A stretch of 64,000 nt of DNA from Mucilaginibacter conchicola (GCF_003432115.1 NZ_QWDC01000001.1:1736001-1800000), one strand, 5' to 3'; shown: positions 49,739-59,436, counted from the first letter of the stretch. Numbers and translations: made by a program. Notes: generated from the letters alone by a model not told the origin.

Positions 49739-50505
49739 GCAACTGCTTTCTTAACCTTGCTTACAACGGCAAGTGTAAACGCACCTGCACTAAAGGCAAA
49801 GGCTTCAAAAACGCTTACTATTTCGTTACCATAACCGCTACGCGGATCGGCGAAGGCACGTGGCAAGTGCAGAAATACGGCCCATATCAATACCATAATA
49901 CCTAATAAGCGCGCAGCCAGCCGGCGCTTAACATTGATGGCTATCGCCAGCCCCGCTGCAAACAAAGCCACGCCTGTAAGATAAACCCATAAAACCGTTT
50001 TGCCGAATACCAAGGGGATAAGGTTTTTTACAAAATCTGCATACATAAAATGCATCACCCCGAAAACCATCATGGTAAGTGCCAGAAGATACGGCCCTGC
50101 AGAGATCAGCTTAGCCATCCAATGCGGCTCACCGCGAGGCACCACAGCCGATGCCACAATAAGCGAGCAGCCGCTTAAGGCGATCAGTTTAAATACATTG
50201 GTCATGTTGCCAAAAAAGAATGGTGTTAACTTTAGCTGGAAAGGCAAGTGTGAAAGCACACAAAGCGCCAGGAACACTGCTCCAAGGTCTATAGCCGCAT
50301 TGTGTGATAATTTGTCTGTCAACATTAGTCCTGCAAGCACCAGCAGGAATATACTACCGGTCCACACCGCCGGTACAGACATTACCAGCGAATCGGGCCA
50401 GGGTAATATCACGGGCATATAAACAGACAGGATCAATTGTTGTAAAGCTATCCCGATAATGGATAAAGCAAATAACAGCCGCCATGGCTTTGCAGCATCT
50501 TTCAT
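49735..50505 (-). CDS. Polytopic membrane protein, DoxX-like
   Basis: 256 aa with about seven or eight membrane helices. The segment FGVMHFMYADFVKNLIPLVFGKTVLWVYLTGVALFAAGLAIAINVKRRLAARLLGIMVLIWAVFLHLPRA resembles DoxX/DUF417-type membrane proteins (HF/hydrophobic-loop-'R.a'), but the match is weak. Function unknown. Possibly operonic with the DUF1684 gene (52-bp gap). Confidence 0.7.
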   Translation of the reverse strand: MKDAAKPWRLLFALSIIGIALQQLILSVYMPVILPWPDSLVMSVPAVWTGSIFLLVLAGLMLTDKLSHNAAIDLGAVFLALCVLSHLPFQLKLTPFFFGNMTNVFKLIALSGCSLIVASAVVPRGEPHWMAKLISAGPYLLALTMMVFGVMHFMYADFVKNLIPLVFGKTVLWVYLTGVALFAAGLAIAINVKRRLAARLLGIMVLIWAVFLHLPRAFADPRSGYGNEIVSVFEAFAFSAGAFTLAVVSKVKKAVA

Positions 50506-50557
50506 GATAAGTTAAATTGGTTAAGCAATATACAAATAACCAATTCATAGCCAATAC

Positions 50558-51163
50558 TTAGCGATGCTTCTTTTCGCCGGTATAAAGGGTCTCGCCTGCA
50601 TTCACTTTTATCGGCAAATAGTTTTCTCTTGGGGGCATTGGGCATTGGTAACCATCGCTGTAAGCGCAATATGGGTTGTAGGCCTTGTTAAAATCTATCT
50701 CCACTTTACCGTTTCTGATGTCTGTTGTCTGCAGGTCAATGTACCGGCCGCCGGTATAAGTGGTTTCAGAATTGGTATCATCTGTAAAAGGTAAGAACAA
50801 ATAATTAGCCAAAGCCGGCGACTGCATCAAGGCAATACTGCGGTAAATATTCAGCTGATAAGGCTTTCCTTGCAGCGTAAACTTCACTTTTGCAAAACGC
50901 ATATAGGTTTGGGTAGTACCGCTGAAGGTAGGCATCTGGAAATTAGCCTCGCCCGGTGTTATCTCCACATCAGCCACTACCCTGTAGGTACTGTCGGCAT
51001 TAAAAAAGTGCAGGTTGGGAAGATCTTCTTTTTTTAAGGGAGAATGTGCATCGCTCAAAAAATCGGCTTTATAACGGTCGCGGTGCGCGGCTATCCGTTC
51101 GGTATATGTTTGTGCCGAAGTGTTTAAACCGGCAAGGCAAAGAAGCAAAAGAAGGTATCTCAT
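50558..51163 (-). CDS. DUF1684 family exported protein
   Basis: 201 aa, signal peptide 1-17 (ending NTSA). DUF1684 hallmarks are FLSDAHSPLKKEDLPNLHFF, the beta-rich middle and the C-terminal IDFNKAYNPYCAYSDGYQCPMPPRENYLPI. Function unknown; members are found in many phyla. Periplasmic. Confidence 0.88.
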   Translation of the reverse strand: MRYLLLLLCLAGLNTSAQTYTERIAAHRDRYKADFLSDAHSPLKKEDLPNLHFFNADSTYRVVADVEITPGEANFQMPTFSGTTQTYMRFAKVKFTLQGKPYQLNIYRSIALMQSPALANYLFLPFTDDTNSETTYTGGRYIDLQTTDIRNGKVEIDFNKAYNPYCAYSDGYQCPMPPRENYLPIKVNAGETLYTGEKKHR

Positions 51164-51253
51164 AGGCCAAAAGTACTGATTGTCGTTTTAATAAGTTTCT
51201 AATAATTTTCTAAGAACTTTTTAATTTTTATCCATACTTAATCTAAATAAAGA

Positions 51254-51261
51254 TATATTTG
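51254..51261 (+). promoter_or_regulatory. Putative -7 box of the porin-Rieske-imelysin operon
   Basis: TATATTTG, a perfect TAnnTTTG match, ends 16 bp before the porin ATG. A -33 TTTG is not clear in the AT-rich DNA upstream. Confidence 0.5.
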
Positions 51262-51277
51262 CCGGCAAATTTTCCTT

Positions 51278-52516
51278 ATGCAGTTAAAAAAATTTACGCT
51301 CGTTATATTTTTATTTTCAGCGTTTTATGTAAGTAAAGTATCCGCGCAGGTACTCACCCAGGAAGACTCATTATCGGCCGGGTTAATTAACAAGCAGCAA
51401 GCCACTGTTATCTCCGGTTACGGCGAGGCCAAATACGGAATTGACACCAAACGCAAAAGTGCCGAAGCCAGTCTTAAGCGTGTGGTTTTGTTCCTTGGCC
51501 ATAAATTCAACAACAAAATTTCATTATTTACCGAGTTAGAGGTTGAAGATGCATTGGTATCACAATCTGGCGAGGGTGTTGCCGGTAAAGGCGGCGTATC
51601 GCTCGAGCAGGCATTTTTAAAATTCAACCTAAATCCTAACACATACCTGGTAGCGGGTTTAATTGTACCGCGTATTGGTATCATCAACGAAAACCACCTG
51701 CCTACCACCTTCAACGGCGTTGATCGTCCTTTTTTGGAAGAGCAATTAATTCCTTCAACCTGGCGCGAGGTTGGTGTTGGCCTTTACGGGCAGTTCACCC
51801 AAATACCCGGCCTTAACTACAGTTTAGCGGTAACCAACGGATTAAACTCTGAAGGCTTTAGCAGCGATGGCGGTATTACCGGCGGCAGGCAATTAGGCCA
51901 GGCCAGCAACGGCATGAACCTTGGCGTAACCGGCGCCCTGCTTTACTATGTAGGCGATTTCAGGATCCAGGCATCAGGCTATATTGGTGGCTCTACAGCA
52001 AAAGAACAACGCGTTGCAGATAGCCTTCAACTTAACTCGGGCCCATTTGGTAACCCCGTTAGCTTGGGCGAGATGAACGTACAGTATAACAAATCGGGCT
52101 TTGCAGTACGCGCCCTGGGTACCATCATCAACATCAAAAATGCATCGGCCATTAACCGTGCTTTTGCCAATAACACCCCCGAGCAAATGTATGGCGGTTA
52201 CGGCGAGTTAGCTTATGACCTGCTTTACCCTACCCATAAAGGCGAAAAGGCATTTGTGATCTTTGGCCGGTATGAGTATATCAACCTGAGTGCAAAAGTG
52301 CCCTCAAATGGGTTGCAGAATAATGCAAACGAGAAGCAGTATATAGTAGGCGGTTTTACCTATAAACCCATCCGTGGCATAGCCATAAAGGCCGATTATG
52401 TTCGCCGCATAACGGGCGAGTTTAACCAGGCGCTTATTGTAACGCCTTTCCCTCAGCAGATACCATATTTCAAAAACAACGGCTTTGTTAACCTGGGCGT
52501 AGCCTATAATTTTTAA
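51278..52516 (+). CDS. Outer-membrane porin-like protein
   Basis: 412 aa, signal peptide 1-23 (ending SAQ). Alternating beta strands throughout (KNNKISLFTELEVEDAL, AFLKFNLNPNTYLVAGLIVPRIGIINENH, EKAFVIFGRYEYINLSAKVPS) and a C-terminal aromatic (YNF) indicate an outer-membrane barrel of phosphate-selective-porin type. First gene of a four-gene operon. In this context it may admit an iron complex or an electron-transfer partner substrate; the cargo is inference. Confidence 0.82.
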   Translation: MQLKKFTLVIFLFSAFYVSKVSAQVLTQEDSLSAGLINKQQATVISGYGEAKYGIDTKRKSAEASLKRVVLFLGHKFNNKISLFTELEVEDALVSQSGEGVAGKGGVSLEQAFLKFNLNPNTYLVAGLIVPRIGIINENHLPTTFNGVDRPFLEEQLIPSTWREVGVGLYGQFTQIPGLNYSLAVTNGLNSEGFSSDGGITGGRQLGQASNGMNLGVTGALLYYVGDFRIQASGYIGGSTAKEQRVADSLQLNSGPFGNPVSLGEMNVQYNKSGFAVRALGTIINIKNASAINRAFANNTPEQMYGGYGELAYDLLYPTHKGEKAFVIFGRYEYINLSAKVPSNGLQNNANEKQYIVGGFTYKPIRGIAIKADYVRRITGEFNQALIVTPFPQQIPYFKNNGFVNLGVAYNF

Positions 52517-52520
52517 GCAG

Positions 52521-52943
52521 ATGAGTACACGCAGAAGCTTTATCAAATCGGGATGTGCGGCATGTTTATTAACAGCTTCGGGCATGTCATTTCTCGAATC
52601 GTGTTCAACCCCACTACCCATGGTAAAAGCCACCGGCTCAAAACCCGGCCAGGTTGAAGTGCCTTTGAGCAGCTTTACCACAGGTAATATGCTGGTAGTG
52701 CGCAATAAACAATTAGAGTACGATGTACTGCTGATAAAAAAAGAGCAAAGCTACAAAGCCCTTTATATGCGCTGCACACACGAGGGGGTTGGCCTTACGG
52801 CTGCCGCCAATAAAATATTTTGCAGTGCGCACGGCAGCGTGTTTGACCTGGATGGCAACGTGGTAAAAGAGCCCGCCCTGCGCCCGTTAAAAACTTACTC
52901 TACAGAGGTAGTTAATGATCAGATAATTATTCATTTAACATAA
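52521..52943 (+). CDS. Rieske [2Fe-2S] protein, Tat-exported
   Basis: 140 aa. Tat signal TRRSFIKSGCAACLLTASG. Rieske ligands C85-T-H87 (MRCTHEGVG) and C101-S-A-H104 (FCSAHGSVFDLDG). Small stand-alone periplasmic Rieske protein, likely passing electrons to the downstream di-haem protein. 4 bp after the porin gene and 10 bp before the imelysin gene. Confidence 0.92.
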   Translation: MSTRRSFIKSGCAACLLTASGMSFLESCSTPLPMVKATGSKPGQVEVPLSSFTTGNMLVVRNKQLEYDVLLIKKEQSYKALYMRCTHEGVGLTAAANKIFCSAHGSVFDLDGNVVKEPALRPLKTYSTEVVNDQIIIHLT

Positions 52944-52953
52944 ACCCACATAT

Positions 52954-54015
52954 ATGAAAACATCAAAAAAAACGATTGCGCTTGCCTTGCCATTAATGCT
53001 GGCTGCATTCTCATGTTCAAAAAACAACAACGATAATAACCCAACCAATAACACACTGCAAGCCGAAGTGCTGGCAAACATTTCTAACAACGTTTGTACT
53101 GCATCATACGAAGATATGTATGCTAAAACACAAACTTTATTAGCCTCGGTACAAACTTTAAACACCACTACCACCGATGCCAACCTTGCCACAGCACGCG
53201 CTAACTGGAAAGCAGTACGTGTTACCTGGGAGCAATCTGAAGCCTGGCTATTTGGCCCGGTTGAAGCTGACAACATCGACCCACGTATTGATACCTGGCC
53301 TATTGACTTTAATGCTTTTAATAATGCCCTTACCGGCACCGACGAACTGAACGATGCTTTTATTAACAAGCTTGATGATGCGGCTAAAGGTTTCCACCCT
53401 ATTGAGTTTTTATTGTGGGGACAAAACGGCAATAAAACTGCAGCGCAGTTCACCACGCGCGAGAAACAATTTTTAGTGGCGCTTACTCAAAACCTAACTG
53501 CGCTTACAAAAGATGTAAGAGATACCTGGACAAATGGCTACAACAAACAGTTAGCTACCGCAGGCAGCGGCTCAACCGAGTTTAGCACCCAAACTTTAGC
53601 ATTTGTACAAATTGCTGATGGCATGGCCGGCATTTGTGACGAGGTAGCTAACGGCAAAATGAAAGAACCTTTTGATGCACAAGACCCGGGCAAAGAAGAA
53701 AGCCCTTTTGCTAAAAACTCAACTATTGATTTTACCAATAACATACAAGGTATTTTGGCTATTTACCAGGGCCGTTTTGCTACTGATGGTAAAGGCATTG
53801 AGGATATTGTTCGTGCCAACAACCTATCATTAGATACGGAGATAAAAAGCAAACATGCTGCTGCCATTGCTGCACTGCAGGCTATTGATAAACCTTTTGG
53901 CGAAGCTATACTTACCGAGCAATCAAAAGTGCAAAACGCTATGACCAAGGTTAACGATCTTGCCGAAACTATTGATGGTAAACTGAAACCTTACCTACAG
54001 CAATACACCAAATAA
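52954..54015 (+). CDS. Imelysin family lipoprotein (M75-like, iron-uptake)
   Basis: 353 aa; lipobox AFSC (C21). Imelysin motif GxHxxE at G146-F-H-P-I-E151 and the family run GPVEADNIDPRIDTWPID (101-118). Helical bundle with pseudo-repeat. Imelysin-like proteins (EfeO, IrpA, Algp7) act in periplasmic iron uptake or bind metal-alginate; protease activity is doubtful. Part of the operon with porin, Rieske and di-haem protein. Confidence 0.92.
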   Translation: MKTSKKTIALALPLMLAAFSCSKNNNDNNPTNNTLQAEVLANISNNVCTASYEDMYAKTQTLLASVQTLNTTTTDANLATARANWKAVRVTWEQSEAWLFGPVEADNIDPRIDTWPIDFNAFNNALTGTDELNDAFINKLDDAAKGFHPIEFLLWGQNGNKTAAQFTTREKQFLVALTQNLTALTKDVRDTWTNGYNKQLATAGSGSTEFSTQTLAFVQIADGMAGICDEVANGKMKEPFDAQDPGKEESPFAKNSTIDFTNNIQGILAIYQGRFATDGKGIEDIVRANNLSLDTEIKSKHAAAIAALQAIDKPFGEAILTEQSKVQNAMTKVNDLAETIDGKLKPYLQQYTK

Positions 54016-54049
54016 TTATCCCTGCGAAGAGGGAGACCGATTTTTAGAC

Positions 54050-55444
54050 ATGAGAAAAACAACGCTCGCTGTACTTTCTATTTTTGTTGTAGTAATGCTG
54101 CTGCAATTTGCCTGCCGCAAGGTTGATAGCCTTACCCCTGTTGATAACCCCGACAGTGAATGGCTAAGCGGCGGCAGCCAAACGGCTTTTGACCAGGGCA
54201 GTGGTGCTTTTTCTCATGCTTTTTCATCTTTACCTGCAAACCTTGAGCGCATCCACGAAATTGGCGATGCACAGTTCAATGCTACGTTTGTGTCGGCACC
54301 GGCGCCATTGAATCCGGGTTTGGGGCCTATATTCAATAATGTTTCCTGCGGATCATGTCACGTGTCTGACGGGCGTGGTAAAGTACCCGGACTGGGCGAG
54401 TCGGCAGCAAATATGCTGTTCAGGCTCAGTATCCCCGGCGAGGGTGAACATGGCAACCCAGTGCCGGTTCCGGGTTATGGCGATCAACTGCAAACCCGTG
54501 CGTTATTCGGTAAACAGCGCGAGGGCGATGTAACCATCACCTATACCGAAACCGGCTATAAGTTTGCTGATGGTACAAGCTACAGCCTAAGGGCACCAAC
54601 TTATACGTTTAACAGCCTGTACATGACCATGCCGGGCAATGTTTTGCTATCACCACGTGTAGCAGCCCCTGTTTTTGGGTTAGGTTTGTTAGAAGCGATA
54701 GATGAAAATACCATCCTTACCAATGCCGACCCTGATGATAAAGACGGCGACGGCATTAGCGGCAAGGCCAACATTGTTTGGGATGTGTACAGCCAGAAGA
54801 AAGTATTGGGCCGTTTTGGTTGGAAGGCCAATCAGCCTAACTTATTACAACAGGTTGCAGCAGCATACAACGGCGACATTGGTATCACCACCTTCCTGTT
54901 CCCTAAAGAGAGCAGCGAGGGACAAACCCAGTTTGATAGCGCCCCTAACAGCAAAGGCTATGAGTTAAGCGATAGTCTTTTATACAGCACGCATTTTTAT
55001 GTGCGCACGCTTGCCGTACCTGTACGTCGCAACGTAACAGATAGTAAGGTGGTTGAGGGTAAGGCTTTGTTCACTTCGGCCGGATGTATCAAATGCCATA
55101 AGGCAGATATGCGCACCGGTGTTGATGTAACGCTGCCACAGGTGAGCAATCAGCTTATACACCCTTACACTGACCTTTTGCTGCATGACATGGGTACCGG
55201 CCTGGCAGATAACCGCCCCGATTTTTTAGCCGGCGGCACCGAGTGGCGCACCGCTCCGCTTTGGGGCATAGGGCTTACTCAAAAAGTAAACGGCCATACC
55301 AACTTTTTGCATGATGGGCGCGCCCGTAACTTAATGGAAGCCATAATGTGGCATGGCGGCGAGGCTTTATCGGCAAAGAACAAAGTGAACAACATGTCTC
55401 AGAAACAGCGGGATGCGCTTATCTCATTTGTTGAATCATTATAA
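54050..55444 (+). CDS. Di-haem oxidoreductase (DHOR/DUF1111 family) lipoprotein
   Basis: 464 aa; lipobox QFAC (C22). Two c-type haem motifs: C100-G-S-C-H104 and C346-I-K-C-H350. Family text: GLGPIFNNVSCGSCHVSDGRGK, HNFLHDGRARNLMEAIMWHGGEA-like C-terminus. DHOR proteins (thiol oxidoreductase-like) accompany imelysin in iron-acquisition loci of many proteobacteria and Bacteroidota. CcmE/CcmF, encoded at 12-15 kb, would mature it. Last gene of the operon; a terminator follows. Confidence 0.93.
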   Translation: MRKTTLAVLSIFVVVMLLQFACRKVDSLTPVDNPDSEWLSGGSQTAFDQGSGAFSHAFSSLPANLERIHEIGDAQFNATFVSAPAPLNPGLGPIFNNVSCGSCHVSDGRGKVPGLGESAANMLFRLSIPGEGEHGNPVPVPGYGDQLQTRALFGKQREGDVTITYTETGYKFADGTSYSLRAPTYTFNSLYMTMPGNVLLSPRVAAPVFGLGLLEAIDENTILTNADPDDKDGDGISGKANIVWDVYSQKKVLGRFGWKANQPNLLQQVAAAYNGDIGITTFLFPKESSEGQTQFDSAPNSKGYELSDSLLYSTHFYVRTLAVPVRRNVTDSKVVEGKALFTSAGCIKCHKADMRTGVDVTLPQVSNQLIHPYTDLLLHDMGTGLADNRPDFLAGGTEWRTAPLWGIGLTQKVNGHTNFLHDGRARNLMEAIMWHGGEALSAKNKVNNMSQKQRDALISFVESL

Positions 55445-55466
55445 CTTTCCTAAAAGTTTTACGTAG

Positions 55467-55498
55467 AAACAGCCCGGAGCATTGCCTCGGGCTGTTTT
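55467..55498 (+). terminator. Terminator of the porin-imelysin operon
   Basis: Stem AAACAGCCCG / CGGGCTGTTT with a 10-nt loop and T-run, 22 bp after the di-haem stop codon. Confidence 0.8.
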
Positions 55499-55499
55499 G

Positions 55500-55529
55500 T
55501 TTGATAACCAGTTTTGTACATTATCTTTG
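55500..55529 (+). promoter_or_regulatory. Bacteroidota-type promoter
   Basis: TTTG (55500-55503), 18 bp spacer, TATCTTTG (55522-55529; perfect TAnnTTTG). It starts right after the preceding terminator and lies 45 bp upstream of the ATG at 55575. Confidence 0.7.
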
Positions 55530-55574
55530 CACCGCCCTAAAACACTGATAATATTGATTTTACAATTACCCTTA

Positions 55575-56765
55575 ATGAAACATATTGCAAAAGCCGCATT
55601 TTTGCTGGCTGTTATGGTAGCATTCTCTGCCTGCCAAAAAACTATCGAATACAAACAGCATCAAACCGCGCTGTCTGACTTTACCTTCCCGGCCAAAACT
55701 TATGGCGATGCCGATTTTGAGATAACGCCACCAACATCAAACAGCCCCGAGCCATTCACATATACCAGTAGCAACAGCAATGTGGCTATAGTATTTGGTT
55801 CTATTATCAAAATAAAGGGTGCCGGCATAACTACTATTACGGCTACTCAAAAGGCATCAGACCAGTTTACGCAAATGGCTATTTCCGGCGATTTTAAGGT
55901 AAGTGCGGTTAAAACAACTTTAAGCAATTTTCCTGCTATCAATAAATTAACAACCGATGCAGATTTTACCTTAACTGCCCCTAAAAGTATCAGCAAAGGT
56001 GCATTTACCTACACCATAGCCGACCCCACCATTGCAACCATTAAAGGCGATAAGGTAACCATTAAAAAGGCCGGCATAACAACTATAAAAGCAGAACAAG
56101 CTGCAAGTGGTAATTATGCTGCCGGTGCTATAGAAGCCACGCTTACTGTTGAGGCCCCTCCTGCCGCCCCCGGCACCATGGTAGATGTTGACGGCAACGT
56201 TTATAAAACTATAAAAATAGGTAACCAAACCTGGATGATGGAGAACCTGAAAGTAACCCATTACAGAGACGGATCTGCCATTCCAAAAATTGAAGACAGC
56301 GGAGCATGGCGCCTTACTAATGACGGTGCTTATTGCAGCTATGACAACAGTACCACAAATGCAAAAACATACGGCTTGCTTTACAACTGGTTTGCTGTAA
56401 CAGATGCCAAAAAACTGGCCCCTAAAGGCTGGCACATACCTACACAGGCCGAGTGGCAAGCCCTTTACAATTACATTGGCGGCACACGTGAAGACGGCGA
56501 AAAACTGAAAGAAACCGGTACCACGCACTGGGTAGATGGTTTAAGAGGCTCAAATACCACAGGCTTTACCGGCCTTGGCGGCGGCGGGCTTGTATTTAGC
56601 AGCACGGGGGTATTTGACAGTAAAGGCTTTGACGCATACTGGTGGACGGCAACCTCAAAAGATGCTACAAACTCCGTTTATGTAGACCTTTACGTTAAAG
56701 GATATTTCGAGTTCCAGACAGGTTATATACGATATGGCCTTTCGGTAAGGTGTATTAAAGACTAA
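55575..56765 (+). CDS. Fibrobacter succinogenes major-paralogue-domain lipoprotein with Ig-like repeats
   Basis: 396 aa from the ATG at 55575, which opens the lipoprotein signal (MKHIAKAAFLLAVMVAFSAC, C20); 31 residues of upstream in-frame sequence overlap the promoter and are rejected. Two MBG/BIG-2-like repeats (residues ~35-105, ~110-185: AKTYGDADFEITPPTSNSPEPFTY, ...KAGITTIKAEQ) precede the Fib_succ_major domain (~195-396: VYKTIKIGNQTWMMENLK, YGLLYNWFAV, PKGWHIPTQAEWQ, GLSVRCIKD). Surface-exposed lipoprotein of unknown role. Confidence 0.87.
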   Translation: MKHIAKAAFLLAVMVAFSACQKTIEYKQHQTALSDFTFPAKTYGDADFEITPPTSNSPEPFTYTSSNSNVAIVFGSIIKIKGAGITTITATQKASDQFTQMAISGDFKVSAVKTTLSNFPAINKLTTDADFTLTAPKSISKGAFTYTIADPTIATIKGDKVTIKKAGITTIKAEQAASGNYAAGAIEATLTVEAPPAAPGTMVDVDGNVYKTIKIGNQTWMMENLKVTHYRDGSAIPKIEDSGAWRLTNDGAYCSYDNSTTNAKTYGLLYNWFAVTDAKKLAPKGWHIPTQAEWQALYNYIGGTREDGEKLKETGTTHWVDGLRGSNTTGFTGLGGGGLVFSSTGVFDSKGFDAYWWTATSKDATNSVYVDLYVKGYFEFQTGYIRYGLSVRCIKD

Positions 56766-56807
56766 ACAAGAAGAGCGACCTTATTCAGGTCGCTCTTCTT
56801 GTTTAGT
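56761..56807. terminator. 21-bp perfect bidirectional terminator overlapping both stop codons
   Basis: Arms 56761-56781 and 56787-56807 pair at all 21 positions around a 5-nt loop (ACTAAACAAGAAGAGCGACC...). The stop codons of the convergent genes (56763-56765 and 56803-56805) both lie inside the stem. Confidence 0.88.
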
Positions 56808-59436
56808 TGATATCGGTGATCTGCTCTGTAACGTTCCAGCCGTAAAGTTGTAGCTGCAGTTTATCTTTTACCCCTTGCGGATAATCAATAGTTACTTTCC
56901 TGGTTTCGCCCGGCATAATAGATAGATAATTATCGCTTGCAAAAGCAGGTAATACGCGTTGTTTAGTTGTTGTGCTGATCAAAGCCAGTCTATTAAAGAA
57001 CGCAACGGGCGCATTGGCGGCGTTGCTAATTGTTACTTCAACTTTGCCTGCTGCTGTTTGCTTTGCGGAAACATTCAGCCTGGCTCTTTTCATTTCCTTT
57101 AAGCCTGAGTATTCCCCATCGGTATTGGGCAGCCAATAAAAATTAGTGCTTTGCACCTGTTTATTCTCGTTTAATAATTGCAGGTTCAGGAATACGCCGT
57201 CTTTTTTGCGCAGGGCATCAACAGCCCGCTTAACAGATTGTATTCTTTGGTACGAAGATGCACCTATCGAAATAAATGCCTGGCTCAGCAGAGAGTCTTT
57301 ACCTGCCATATCATACGTTTTTATCACCAGCATCAGGTTGTTGGCGTTGCGGAAGCCATTGTTAATAGTAGTTATGTTACCATCAACCGGATTGTAGGCT
57401 ATGTGTAAAGGTTCTGAGCCGCTCCTTAATCCATACAAACAGGCATTTGCATCCAGGTAGTAATCGTACATCTGCCCGCGTAGTGCTGTCCATGGGTTTT
57501 GGGTTTTCCAGATGATAGAACCGGTATACCACTCCCACATGTGCGCGCTGAAGCCTTCCATAAGGGCGCGGTACTGGTCATAGTTCACCAGTTGGGCTTT
57601 CATGGCAAAGTCACGTGCATTCTCCGGTTCGCCGTAAGGTTTCAGGAAATCCTGGTAACCTATGTATTTATGATAATCCCACACAGAATCAACCGTTTCT
57701 TTCTTACCATCAAAAGTCGGAACTTTCAAATTGGCCGCCGGGATAAAACGCAGCAGCGATTCATAATCGCCCACCCCTACCGAACCAACTTCCGAATTGA
57801 AGGGATAGGTTTTGTGCTGCCAAAAGGTATTGATATCCTGTATACCATAAGGGCCGTCGCCGTTGCCACCCTCGGTATTGTACGACATTTGGCTGGAGTT
57901 GGAGTAATCGATAAACCATCGTGTGCCATCAAGTTTTGGCATCAGCACATCGCGCAGTTGGGTAAGGATATCATCGGGCGGGGCTATCTCGTTACCACCA
58001 CACCATATAGCCAGCGATGGATGGTTGCGCACCATTTTGATCTGGTCTGCCGCCGATTCCAACCAAAGCGAATGGTCGTCAGGATATTTACGACGTGTCC
58101 ACTGGTCGTCCTTCTTAGCGGGGTCCGTCCAGCGGCCATTAGCATCGCCCGACATCCAGAAATCCTGGAAAACCAGCATCCCATATTTATCGCAGGCGGC
58201 ATAAAACTCCGGTCGCTCAATCATGGCACCACCCCAGATCCTTATTAAGTTCAGGTTCATGTCGCGGTGGTAGCGTACCTCAGCATCGTAACGCGCATCG
58301 GTAAAGCGCAGCATGGCGTCAGAAATGATCCAGTTACCGCCTTTTATAAATATCTTTTGCCCGTTAACTGCTATCTGGCGGCTGTGAGTCAGCTCGTTCC
58401 ATTTGGTATCTATCTGGCGGATGCCTACCTGCACATTGCGCTTGTCTGATACTGCTTTACCACCTATGATAAACTCAAAATCAGACGGATATAAATATTG
58501 CTCACCATAACCGTTTGGCCACCAAAGTTTGGGGTTGTTAACCGTAAGCGCAGGCAAGGCCACCTCAGTGGTACTGTTTGCCGCCAGCGTAACAGCTTTA
58601 GTTATCACCTGCCCGTTAATGCAGTATTTCAACATCCCTTGTATAGGTTTTAAGGATGTATTCTGCAGCTCGGCAGTGGTTTTAATGATGGCAGCATCCT
58701 GCTTTTCTCCTGGCAAACGCACACCCGGCACCAGCGTAACTACATGCGGTTCGTTGATACGCACGGCTCCGGTTTCCTGAATAGTCACCTTGTCCCAGAT
58801 ACCGGTATTGCGGTCGGCGATGGGTTGTATCCAGTCCCAGCCGGCGGTGTATTGCATACCCACGTTGCGGGCAATGGTGCCATCGCCGCCCTGGCCACCG
58901 TTTGGTTTGCCCGCCACCGGTGCAGGATGAACTAAAATGGCCAGTCTGTTGTTGCCGTCAGCTCTTAAATATGAGGTGATATTATGTGATTGGCGAAGGA
59001 ACATCCCATCGCATGCACTCGCCTTTAGTTTTTGCCCGTTGATGTAGATCTCGCAATTGTAATTTACGCCACGCAGGTTAAGGAACACGGCCCTGCCTGC
59101 CGCAGGCTTTTTATAATTGAGGTCTTTTACAAACCAGTAAGTGTAATAAGCATTGCCTTTATCATAAATATCCGGGATCTGCCTGCTATTCATCCCGAAA
59201 AAGGGATCAGGCATCTTATGGTTGTTCACCAGAGTGGTTAGTACGGTACCCGGCACGGTGGCAGGCATCCAATTGTTGAGATCGTAGCCTGATGTACTTA
59301 TCTGGCTGCCTGTTGCCTTTACTTCTTCGGCCTTGCTGCATCGCCAGCCGCTGTTTAACTCTGTCTCGCTTTGCGCCCTCAATAAAAACGGAACAAATAA
59401 CAATACGAATAATAAACGGCAGGCCTTGTTTTTCAT
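56803..59436 (-). CDS. GH2-family exo-beta-D-glucosaminidase/beta-mannosidase-like enzyme
   Basis: 877 aa, signal peptide 1-21. Domain order: GH2 sugar-binding (~25-215, with VPGTVLTTLVNNHKMPDPFFGMNSRQIP), Ig-like (~220-345), TIM barrel (~355-680) and a C-terminal beta sandwich. Likely acid E483 in WCGGNEIAPP and nucleophile E549 in FNSEVGSVGV; FQDFWMSGDANG precedes them. This arrangement is typical of CsxA exo-beta-D-glucosaminidases and plant-type endo-beta-mannosidases rather than beta-galactosidases. It acts in the periplasm on chitosan oligosaccharide or N-glycan mannosides. Confidence 0.88.
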   Translation of the reverse strand: MKNKACRLLFVLLFVPFLLRAQSETELNSGWRCSKAEEVKATGSQISTSGYDLNNWMPATVPGTVLTTLVNNHKMPDPFFGMNSRQIPDIYDKGNAYYTYWFVKDLNYKKPAAGRAVFLNLRGVNYNCEIYINGQKLKASACDGMFLRQSHNITSYLRADGNNRLAILVHPAPVAGKPNGGQGGDGTIARNVGMQYTAGWDWIQPIADRNTGIWDKVTIQETGAVRINEPHVVTLVPGVRLPGEKQDAAIIKTTAELQNTSLKPIQGMLKYCINGQVITKAVTLAANSTTEVALPALTVNNPKLWWPNGYGEQYLYPSDFEFIIGGKAVSDKRNVQVGIRQIDTKWNELTHSRQIAVNGQKIFIKGGNWIISDAMLRFTDARYDAEVRYHRDMNLNLIRIWGGAMIERPEFYAACDKYGMLVFQDFWMSGDANGRWTDPAKKDDQWTRRKYPDDHSLWLESAADQIKMVRNHPSLAIWCGGNEIAPPDDILTQLRDVLMPKLDGTRWFIDYSNSSQMSYNTEGGNGDGPYGIQDINTFWQHKTYPFNSEVGSVGVGDYESLLRFIPAANLKVPTFDGKKETVDSVWDYHKYIGYQDFLKPYGEPENARDFAMKAQLVNYDQYRALMEGFSAHMWEWYTGSIIWKTQNPWTALRGQMYDYYLDANACLYGLRSGSEPLHIAYNPVDGNITTINNGFRNANNLMLVIKTYDMAGKDSLLSQAFISIGASSYQRIQSVKRAVDALRKKDGVFLNLQLLNENKQVQSTNFYWLPNTDGEYSGLKEMKRARLNVSAKQTAAGKVEVTISNAANAPVAFFNRLALISTTTKQRVLPAFASDNYLSIMPGETRKVTIDYPQGVKDKLQLQLYGWNVTEQITDIN

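Noticed and set aside
57499..58248. Long open frame (249 codons) on the plus strand.
   Set aside because: It lies antisense within the GH2 gene, whose domain motifs and signal peptide are clear; it has no recognisable domain.
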